DNA of 22,908 nucleotides, from contig JBEVIU010000100.1 of assembly GCA_040510575.1 (NCBI GenBank), forward strand, positions 1 to 22,908. Reading direction: 5' to 3'. The position numbers and the translations under genes are program-made. Below are positions 8,578 through 14,027 of this stretch, piece after piece. The stretch is from DASUMF01 sp040510575 (GTDB lineage Bacteria > Actinomycetota > Acidimicrobiia > IMCC26256 > DASPTH01). The notes beneath the pieces are model-generated. The model did not search any database. It had not been told where the DNA came from and was given only the letters and a program-made list of their open reading frames with translations. The stretch's first letter is position 1. Each line of letters starts with the position of its first letter.

Positions 8578-9908
8578 TACTCGCCGCTCTTTCGGTCGCC
8601 GCTCTTTCGGTCGCTGCTCGTGCCTGCGGTCGCGGCGCGCTCTTCGAGCAGCGCCCGGTAGTGCTCGACCGTGCCGATCGCCGTCTGACGCCAGGTGAAC
8701 TTCTCGAGCGCCCGAGCACGCCCCGCGGCGCCGATCCGGGCGCGAAGCTCGGGCTCGGCCAGCGCGTGGCGCAGCATCCCCGCGAGCGCCTCGGGATCGC
8801 CGGGCGGCACGAGGAGGCCCGTCTCGTTGTGGGTGCCGACGACCTCGGGCACCGCGCCGCCGGTGGTGGCGACGAGCGGCACGCCGGACGCCATCGCCTC
8901 GACCGCCGGGAGGGAGAAGCCCTCGTAGAGCGACGGCACGACCGCGACCTCGGCTTCGGCGTACAGCTCCACGATGCGTTCCGTCGTGACGCCGGAGACG
9001 AACTGCACCGCATCCTGCAGGCCCAGTCGCTCGATGAGCGGCGGGATGCTGCTTCCCTTCTTCGGCTTGCCGATGCACACCAACTCGACGTCGTCGCGCT
9101 CGGTGCGCACCTTGGCGAGCGCCTCGAGCAGCACCGCGAGACCCTTCATCGGGACGTCGGAGCTCGTGGTGGTCATGAGGCGACCCGGGACGCGTGCGAT
9201 CTCCGGCATCGGTCGGAACATCGCGGGATCGACACCGACGGGCACGATGTGCAGCCGGTCGGCTTGTACACCCATCTGGGCCACGATGTCGCGCTTGCTC
9301 GACTCCGACACCGTCACGATGCGCGGCATCTCACGCGCGACGCGCATCTGCATGTCGAGAAAGCCGTACCAACGCTTCAGCGTGAAACGCTTGTACGCGG
9401 ATTCGGCGTGCTCGAGGTCGAGGTCGCGGTCGACGGTGATGGGGTGGTGCAGCGTGCACAGCACCGGCCAGCCGTCTTCATGCATCATCCCCAGCAGTCC
9501 GGTGCCCAAGCACTGGTTGTCGTGCACGATGTCGAAGTCGGTACGACGTGTCTGGAGCAGCTTGCGGGCACGCAGGCTGAACGCGTAGGGCTCCGGGAAC
9601 CCGGACGCGCAGAAGATCGCGAATTCGCGCGCGTCGATGCTGTTCCGGAGCTGCCACGGCCACGGCGGCGTGAACGGGCGCGGACCGCCGTACATGTCCA
9701 GGCCGGGCACCTTCGTGAGCTGCGACGGATCGGCGAGCTCGGGGTACGGCTGCCCCGAGAACACGGTGACGTCGTGCCCGAGGTCGGTGAGCTCGCGGGC
9801 GAGGTACATGGTGTAGACGCCTTGGCCGCCGCAGTGGGGATTGCCGCGGTAGACGAGCCAGGCGATGCGGAGGGGGGAATCAGACGAGGGGGAATCCAGG
9901 AAAGACAT
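8577..9908 (-). CDS. GT4 family glycosyltransferase (GT-B fold)
   Basis: The 443-aa product has the two-domain GT-B layout of retaining GT4 enzymes. N-terminal: LRIAWLVYRGNPHCGGQGVY (from about 13), with the Gly-rich loop after strand 1. Middle: MPRIVTVSESSKRDI and VPVGVDPAMFRP. C-terminal: MTTTSSDVPMKGLAVLLEAL and the nucleotide-sugar site VPSLYEGFSLPAVEAMASG (ExFxxxxxE type) with GGAVPEVVG. Donor and acceptor are unknown. The start ATG 9908 lies nine bases after GAGACT of a TGCGAGACTG motif; the upstream extension of the frame has no family similarity. The last codons lie in a perfect 15-bp tandem duplication, giving DRKSGDRKSG at the C-terminus. First of a three-gene run coupled to the methyltransferase; the NUDIX gene lies 65 bp upstream in the same orientation. 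Confidence 0.9.
   Translation of the reverse strand: MSFLDSPSSDSPLRIAWLVYRGNPHCGGQGVYTMYLARELTDLGHDVTVFSGQPYPELADPSQLTKVPGLDMYGGPRPFTPPWPWQLRNSIDAREFAIFCASGFPEPYAFSLRARKLLQTRRTDFDIVHDNQCLGTGLLGMMHEDGWPVLCTLHHPITVDRDLDLEHAESAYKRFTLKRWYGFLDMQMRVAREMPRIVTVSESSKRDIVAQMGVQADRLHIVPVGVDPAMFRPMPEIARVPGRLMTTTSSDVPMKGLAVLLEALAKVRTERDDVELVCIGKPKKGSSIPPLIERLGLQDAVQFVSGVTTERIVELYAEAEVAVVPSLYEGFSLPAVEAMASGVPLVATTGGAVPEVVGTHNETGLLVPPGDPEALAGMLRHALAEPELRARIGAAGRARALEKFTWRQTAIGTVEHYRALLEERAATAGTSSDRKSGDRKSGE
8581..8610. repeat. 15-bp tandem duplication in the 3' end of the glycosyltransferase gene
   Basis: TCGCCGCTCTTTCGG occurs twice back to back (8581-8595 and 8596-8610), and a degenerate third copy starts at 8611. 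The unit is five codons, so the glycosyltransferase frame is kept and gains a second DRKSG. It lies 4 bp from the coupled stop/start of the next gene. Confidence 0.85.
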
Positions 9909-9916
9909 GAGTTGAC

Positions 9917-9929
9917 CAGTCTCGCAGAC
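9917..9929 (-). promoter_or_regulatory. GTCTGCGAGACTG motif before glycosyltransferase
   Basis: On the minus strand this 13-mer holds a -10-like GAGACT ending nine bases before the ATG at 9908. The identical 13-mer precedes the NUDIX gene (10513-10525). Its first 11 bases form the perfect inverted repeat GTCT-GCG-AGAC, so it could also be an operator. Confidence 0.4.
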
Positions 9930-9973
9930 GCTCCCTTCCGGCTGCCAACGCGCCGCGATTGGTCGTTTCCCCC

Positions 9974-10507
9974 TCAGAAGGGTGCGAACTGCAGCGCGTA
10001 GAGCACGGAGGTGAGCGACAGGCCGTCGGGCATCTCTCCGCGGGCGACCAGCGCTCGCACCTCGTCGACCGGTACCCATTCGACGCGCTCGGCCTCCCCG
10101 GGATCCGACGGGTCGCCCACGTGCGTGGCGCCGTCGGCGAGGAAGATGTGGAACCGCTGATCGGAGAGGCCGTTGGTCGGCTGGAACGTGAGCAGCGGCG
10201 TGAGCGGTCCGGGACGCCAACCGGTCTCCTCGAGCGTCTCGCGCGCCGCGGCCGTGTCGGCGGTCTCGCCGGGATCGATGCGTCCAGCGGGGATCTCCCA
10301 CCCCCACGTGTCGGTGATGAAGCGGTGCCGGTAGATCAGCAGCAGGCCGCGGGCGGGGTCGTGGACGACGGTGCCGGCGGCGAAGTTCGGCATCCGCACC
10401 ACGTGGTGCTCGAAGCGCTCACCGTTCGGCACCTCCACGTCGACGAGCGTGAGCCGTACCCATTCGCTGTCGTACAGCTCGCGCTCACCGTGGATGATCC
10501 AGCGCAC
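9974..10507 (-). CDS. NUDIX hydrolase (ADP-ribose pyrophosphatase-like)
   Basis: The 177-aa product hydrolyses a nucleoside diphosphate linked to another group; ADP-ribose or a nucleotide sugar is likely by family. The Nudix box spans about residues 75-97: Gly75, Glu81, Arg89-Glu90 and Glu93-Glu94, with Gly96. That is GX5EX7REXXEEXG complete in its metal ligands; the two hydrophobic positions are Thr91 and Trp97. Before it, WGWEIPAGRIDPGE is typical of ADP-ribose pyrophosphatases. After it, LTPLLTFQPTNGLSDQRFHIF and the EAERVEWVP segment also fit. GTG 10507 is the only sensible start and follows GAGACT by exactly six bases, pointing to a leaderless mRNA. It diverges from the alpha/beta hydrolase gene and lies 65 bp upstream of the glycosyltransferase on the same strand. 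Confidence 0.88.
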   Translation of the reverse strand: MRWIIHGERELYDSEWVRLTLVDVEVPNGERFEHHVVRMPNFAAGTVVHDPARGLLLIYRHRFITDTWGWEIPAGRIDPGETADTAAARETLEETGWRPGPLTPLLTFQPTNGLSDQRFHIFLADGATHVGDPSDPGEAERVEWVPVDEVRALVARGEMPDGLSLTSVLYALQFAPF

Positions 10508-10512
10508 CGCCG

Positions 10513-10525
10513 CAGTCTCGCAGAC
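10513..10525 (-). promoter_or_regulatory. GTCTGCGAGACTG motif before NUDIX gene
   Basis: The minus-strand copy of the same 13-mer found before the glycosyltransferase. Its GAGACT (complement of 10514-10519) ends six bases before the GTG start at 10507. It lies in the 51-bp gap shared with the divergent alpha/beta hydrolase. Confidence 0.45.
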
Positions 10526-10533
10526 CCGGTGTC

Positions 10534-10539
10534 TAGCCT
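10534..10539 (+). promoter_or_regulatory. Candidate -10 box TAGCCT
   Basis: TAGCCT fits TANNNT. Eight bases later is GTG (10548) of a four-codon reading frame, GTG AGC CGA ACA TGA, whose stop overlaps the ATG of the hydrolase (10559). Either a short leader or a leaderless mini-ORF precedes the gene. Confidence 0.35.
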
Positions 10540-10558
10540 GAGCTCCTGTGAGCCGAAC

Positions 10559-11233
10559 ATGAGCGATCAGCTGGTGACCGAGTACATCTGGAAGGCGCCG
10601 TCGCGCGGTGTGACGCGCGTCGGTGATCGGGCGGTGTTGCTTGCGCACGGCGCCGGGTCGGACATGCACGGAGCCGCGTTGGTCGCGGCCGCGGACGCGC
10701 TCGCGGCAGCAGGGATACCGTCGCTGCGCTTCAACTATCCGTACCGCACGAACGCCAGGAAGGCGCCCGATCGGCCCAAGGTGCTCGACGCGGCAACGCG
10801 TGAGGCGGCGTCGGCCCTGGCGCGTCGGGCCAAGCTTCCGCCGGAACGGCTGGTACTCGGCGGCCGTTCGATGGGAGGTCGCTACTGCTCGATGGTGGTC
10901 GGCGCCGCCGACGACCCTGTGCCGGCGCTCGGACTGTTGCTGCTCGGCTATCCGCTGCACGCAGCGGGCAAGCCGGACCAGCCACGGGTCGAGCACTTCC
11001 CGCGCATCCGTGTCCCCGTGCTCTTCGTGAGTGGAACGCGCGACGCGCTCGCGTCTCGGCCCGCGCTCACGGCTGCGGCCCGCAAGATCAAGGGGCCGCG
11101 CACGTTCCACTGGCTCGACACCGCCGACCACGGTTACCGCCCCCTGAAGAGCAGCGGCCGGAGCACGGCAGCGGTGCTGGAGGAGATGGGTGCGATCGCG
11201 AGCAGTTGGGTGGCACAGCTCCCGGACAGCTGA
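10559..11233 (+). CDS. Alpha/beta hydrolase (KANL3/Tex30-like)
   Basis: The 224-aa cytoplasmic serine hydrolase has a compact alpha/beta fold. VLLAHGAGSDMHG (27-38) gives the oxyanion loop, IPSLRFNYPYR the next strand, and LVLGGRSMGGRYCSM the nucleophile elbow with Ser104. VPVLFVSGTRDAL supplies Asp162 and DTADHGYR supplies His191, completing the triad. Small size and the HGAG and FNYPYR motifs match the KANL3/Tex30-like hydrolases (dienelactone hydrolase superfamily). The natural substrate is not known. Upstream is a 51-bp divergent gap with a TAGCCT -10 candidate. No strong Shine-Dalgarno precedes the ATG. It is followed by a 150-bp gap with a perfect stem-loop, so it is probably transcribed alone. 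Confidence 0.85.
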   Translation: MSDQLVTEYIWKAPSRGVTRVGDRAVLLAHGAGSDMHGAALVAAADALAAAGIPSLRFNYPYRTNARKAPDRPKVLDAATREAASALARRAKLPPERLVLGGRSMGGRYCSMVVGAADDPVPALGLLLLGYPLHAAGKPDQPRVEHFPRIRVPVLFVSGTRDALASRPALTAAARKIKGPRTFHWLDTADHGYRPLKSSGRSTAAVLEEMGAIASSWVAQLPDS

Positions 11234-11258
11234 TAGCAAACAGAAGCCAAACAGTTGC

Positions 11259-11284
11259 CTCGACGCCAGGAAATTGGCGTCGAG
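11259..11284. repeat. Perfect 10-bp stem-loop
   Basis: CTCGACGCCA (11259-11268) and TGGCGTCGAG (11275-11284) pair perfectly around a six-base loop, GGAAAT. It lies 26 bp after the hydrolase stop and about 100 bp before the next gene. AAAG rather than a T-tract follows on the plus strand. It could be a terminator, or an operator for the downstream gene (a TTGACG lies at 11289-11294). Confidence 0.65.
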
Positions 11285-11383
11285 AAAGTTGACGTAGGCG
11301 CCGGGACGCGCGCCAAATGGAGGGAACGACGGCAGCGCGGCCGCCCGGACGAACCGTGGACATCAAGGCAACCGGGGGTTCTC

Positions 11384-11830
11384 ATGGCTGGTACCGAGCT
11401 GGGGCAGAGCGCACTCGAGCGGGTCGAACCGCAACGGGGTCGATTGGCGGCGGCACTGCGTGACTACGAGCTCGCAGTGCTGAACCCTGATCCGGGATGG
11501 GCGGACGGCGTCGGTGCGCCGCTCGGTCGGCTCCGCGCCGCGTTCGAGGAGCACGTCGAGTTCACCGAAGGCCGCGACGGGCTCTTCGAGCAGATGCTCG
11601 ACGACGACACGATCGAGGTCGCGTCGGAGATCGACCAGCTCCGCCGTGACCACATCGCGGTCGCGGTGGCGATGGACCGCGCCAGCGAGTCACTGGCCAC
11701 CCCACCCTCGGACGAGGCGCACCAACGGGAGATCGTCGCGTCCGTGGCCCGGCTGGTCGGCCGGCACCGCCGTACCGGCGCGCAATTGCTCTACGACGTG
11801 TACAGCGTCGACACGCCCGGAGGCGACTGA
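11384..11830 (+). CDS. Small helical protein, possibly hemerythrin-like
   Basis: A 148-aa acidic, almost entirely helical protein with no signal or membrane segment. The spacing of some residues recalls a hemerythrin HHE bundle: FEEHVEFTEGRDGLFEQM has His57 and Glu62 before an LFE turn, LRRDHIAVAVAMDRA has His90 and Asp98, and LVGRHRRTGAQLLYDVY has His128 with Asp138. A true diiron site usually needs five His and two acids, and only three candidate His are seen. A degenerate or non-metal member is therefore as likely, and the family call is weak. ATG 11384 has a GGGGG ribosome site five bases upstream. The gap to the cyclase is 50 bp, where a separate promoter is possible. Confidence 0.6.
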   Translation: MAGTELGQSALERVEPQRGRLAAALRDYELAVLNPDPGWADGVGAPLGRLRAAFEEHVEFTEGRDGLFEQMLDDDTIEVASEIDQLRRDHIAVAVAMDRASESLATPPSDEAHQREIVASVARLVGRHRRTGAQLLYDVYSVDTPGGD

Positions 11831-11868
11831 CCCACCACGCCTGGTCACCCTTCCGCCCTCGGGTGCGC

Positions 11869-11874
11869 CAAACT
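11869..11874 (+). promoter_or_regulatory. Candidate -10 box CAAACT
   Basis: CAAACT ends six bases before the GTG at 11881, the same spacing and ACTG context as the GAGACTG motifs elsewhere. It is weaker because the first base is C. Confidence 0.25.
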
Positions 11875-11880
11875 GTCGGC

Positions 11881-12408
11881 GTGCGGGTCTTCCGGTGCTT
11901 TGCGTTCGTCGACATGTGTGGTTTCACGCGCATGAACGACACCCTCGGCGACGAGGAGGCGGTCGCGGTGTTGGCGGCCTTCCGTGCGCTCGTCCGCCAG
12001 CTCGCCCCTGACCACGGCATCCGGGTGGGGCAGTGGCGGGGCGACGGCGCGATGTTCGTGTCGACCGAGACGCGCCCGATCGTCGAGGGGATGCTCGACC
12101 TGGTCGAGCGGCTCGAGAGCGCCGACGTCGTGTTGCCGCTGCGGATCGGGATCGCATCGGGCGACGTCATCCTGTTCGAGGGTGACGACTTCATCGGGAT
12201 GGCGATCAACCTCGCGTCGCGCCTGTCCGACGTCGCCGCGCCGGGCGAGATCCTCTGCACCGCGGAGGTCGTCGCGGAGATGGGCGAAGGGTTCGAAGCG
12301 GTGCCCCTTGGCGCGCGACCGATCCCCGGCATCGTGGCGCCGATGGAGATGTGGCGCATCCCGGTGCCGGAGCGCGAAGACGAGTTGCCGTTCTCGTTCG
12401 TCGAATGA
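11881..12408 (+). CDS. Single-domain class III adenylate/guanylate cyclase-like protein
   Basis: The 175-aa product is essentially one cyclase homology domain. FVDMCGFTRMND at the start gives the first metal Asp (Asp11), and WRGDGAMFV gives the second (Asp55). VILFEGDDFIGMAINLASRL carries the purine-side Asp and the transition-state Asn and Arg, followed by APGEILCTAEVV. Class III cyclases normally have Lys three residues before the GD (KxxGD) to read the purine; here it is Gln51 (QWRGD). Activity may therefore be altered, have different specificity, or be lost. The start is GTG 11881, directly at the conserved strand and six bases after a -10-like hexamer. Its stop overlaps the murA ATG (ATGA), so both are translated from one mRNA. 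Confidence 0.82.
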   Translation: MRVFRCFAFVDMCGFTRMNDTLGDEEAVAVLAAFRALVRQLAPDHGIRVGQWRGDGAMFVSTETRPIVEGMLDLVERLESADVVLPLRIGIASGDVILFEGDDFIGMAINLASRLSDVAAPGEILCTAEVVAEMGEGFEAVPLGARPIPGIVAPMEMWRIPVPEREDELPFSFVE

Positions 12409-13676
12409 GCGACACCGCCGACGCGTTCGTCGTCATGGCCGGGTCCCCGTTGTCGGGTCGGGTGCGGGTCTCAAGCGCGACGAAGAACCTCGGCCTGAAG
12501 TTGATGGCTGCCTCGCTGCTCGCTCCGGGCGTCACGACGTTGCGCAACGTCGATCGCGTGTCCGACCTCGACGTGATGATCGACGTGTTGCGCGCGGTCG
12601 GCGCGGAGGTCGCGTGGTCCGCCGACCGCGAGCTGCAGATCGACGCAACCGGTCCACTGCTTCCCGAGGCGCCCTACGACCTCGTCACGCGTCTCCGCGC
12701 GTCGGTGAACGTGCTCGGTCCGCTGCTCGCGCGGTGCGGCGAGGTGAAGGTCGCCATGCCCGGCGGCGACGACATCGGCAGCCGGCCGCTCGACATGCAC
12801 GTGCGCGGACTGCGGGCGATGGGTGCCGAGCTCGATGTCGTGCACGGCTTCATCGAAGCGCGCGTGACGCGCCTCAACGGCACGCGCATCGTGCTCGAGT
12901 TCCCGAGCAACGGTGCAACCGAGAACTTGCTCACCGCGGCGGTGCTCGCGAAAGGTCGTACCGTCATCGAGAACGCGGCGCGCGAGCCCGAGATCACCGA
13001 GCTGGCTGCGACGCTGAACCGCATGGGTGCGAACGTGCTCGGCGCCGGGAGCTCCACCATCGAGATCGACGGGGTCGACTCGCTCTCCCCGGTCGACGTC
13101 GCGCTCATCGGTGACCGGATCGAAGCTGGGACGCTGCTCATGGCGTGCGGTATCGCGGGTGGCGAGATCACGATCGAGGGTGCTCGACTCCAGCACATCG
13201 AGCTCGTGGCCACGAAGCTCGGCGAGATGGGGCTCAAGGTGTCGCCGACGCCCGACGGCGTGTGGGCCCGCGCCGACGAGCGGCTGAGGGCGGTCGACGT
13301 GGCCACGTTGCCCTTCCCCGGCTTCGCCACCGATTTCATGCCCCAGGTGGTGACCCTGCTCGCCACCGCCGACGGCACGTCGATCGTGACCGAGAACGTG
13401 TTCGACAACCGACTCAATTTCGTCGACGAGCTCGCCCGGATGGGTGCGGATGTGCGCCACGAGGGCCGTCACGCGGTGATCCGCGGTGTGCCGCGCCTGT
13501 CGGGCGCGCCGGTGCGTGCCCTCGACGTGCGCGCCGGCGCCGCGCTCGTGCTGGCCGGGCTCGGGGCCGAGGGGGAGACCACGGTGCTGGATCCGTGGCA
13601 CGTGGACCGCGGGTACCCAGACCTCGCGGCCAGCCTCGCCGAGCTCGGTGCCCAGGTGACGAGGACCAGGACCTGA
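12405..13676 (+). CDS. murA: UDP-N-acetylglucosamine 1-carboxyvinyltransferase
   Basis: First committed step of peptidoglycan synthesis: transfers enolpyruvate from PEP to UDP-GlcNAc in the cytoplasm. The 423-aa product has the EPT inside-out barrel. N-terminal SSATKNLGLKLMAAS holds the conserved Lys-Asn, then RASVNVLGPLLARCGEVKV, the active-site loop PGGDDIGSRPLDMH (119-132), NGATENLL, and FPGFATDFMPQ with the catalytic Asp. In E. coli the loop reads GGCTIG with Cys115; here it is GGDDIG with Asp122. This substitution is known in mycobacterial MurA, where it blocks the Cys alkylation by which fosfomycin acts. ATG 12405 overlaps the cyclase stop. The gap to the next gene is 84 bp. Confidence 0.96.
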   Translation: MSDTADAFVVMAGSPLSGRVRVSSATKNLGLKLMAASLLAPGVTTLRNVDRVSDLDVMIDVLRAVGAEVAWSADRELQIDATGPLLPEAPYDLVTRLRASVNVLGPLLARCGEVKVAMPGGDDIGSRPLDMHVRGLRAMGAELDVVHGFIEARVTRLNGTRIVLEFPSNGATENLLTAAVLAKGRTVIENAAREPEITELAATLNRMGANVLGAGSSTIEIDGVDSLSPVDVALIGDRIEAGTLLMACGIAGGEITIEGARLQHIELVATKLGEMGLKVSPTPDGVWARADERLRAVDVATLPFPGFATDFMPQVVTLLATADGTSIVTENVFDNRLNFVDELARMGADVRHEGRHAVIRGVPRLSGAPVRALDVRAGAALVLAGLGAEGETTVLDPWHVDRGYPDLAASLAELGAQVTRTRT

Positions 13677-13685
13677 AGCGAGCCA

Positions 13686-13702
13686 TTCCCGCAGATCGGG
13701 AA
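13686..13702. repeat. Palindrome TTCCCG-N5-CGGGAA between murA and the Nfu-type gene
   Basis: A perfect 6-bp inverted repeat with a five-base spacer, starting 9 bp after the murA stop. It covers the expected -35 region of the candidate promoter at 13707-13716. It could be an operator or a short terminator hairpin; no T-tract follows. Confidence 0.45.
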
Positions 13703-13706
13703 CGCC

Positions 13707-13716
13707 TGCGATACTG
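13707..13716 (+). promoter_or_regulatory. TGCGATACTG, candidate extended -10 for the Nfu-type gene
   Basis: Differs by one base from the TGCGAGACTG motif before three other genes. Its GATACT (13710-13715) is closer to the TANNNT consensus. It lies 45 bases before the ATG, leaving a leader with a GGAGA ribosome site. Confidence 0.45.
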
Positions 13717-13760
13717 GCGGGGTTGCACTTGGGGACGTCCCGACCACACCGGAGATATTG

Positions 13761-14027
13761 ATGCCGATCGACACCGAACTCGAACCTGCCGAGCTCGAGC
13801 AGAAGGTGCTCGACGCGATCGAGGTCATTCGCCCGGCGCTGCAGAGCGATGGCGGTGACATCGTGTTCGATCGTCTCGACGACGAAGGTGTCGTGCACGT
13901 GAACCTGCTCGGCGCCTGCGGTACGTGCCCGATCTCGATGCAGACCCTCAAGGCGGGCGTCGAGCGCATCATCATGGATCGTGCACCGGGCGTCACCAGC
14001 GTGGTCGACGACTCGCTCGAGGAGTGA
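13761..14027 (+). CDS. NifU C-terminal-like (Nfu) Fe-S cluster scaffold protein
   Basis: The 88-aa product is a stand-alone Nfu domain. LEQKVLDAIEVIRPALQSDGGDI is the characteristic N-terminal helix and DGGD turn. VHVNLLGACGTCPISMQTLK follows with the CxxC pair (Cys53, Cys56) that binds a 4Fe-4S cluster at the dimer interface. GVERIIMDRAPGVTSVVDD ends the fold. Nfu proteins carry preformed clusters to apo-enzymes. The start is ATG 13761, with GGAGA at 13751-13755 five bases upstream; a TTG directly in front is also in frame. It is preceded by the TGCGATACTG promoter-like motif and coupled to meaB by a GTGA overlap. No other Fe-S assembly gene is in the window. Confidence 0.9.
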   Translation: MPIDTELEPAELEQKVLDAIEVIRPALQSDGGDIVFDRLDDEGVVHVNLLGACGTCPISMQTLKAGVERIIMDRAPGVTSVVDDSLEE

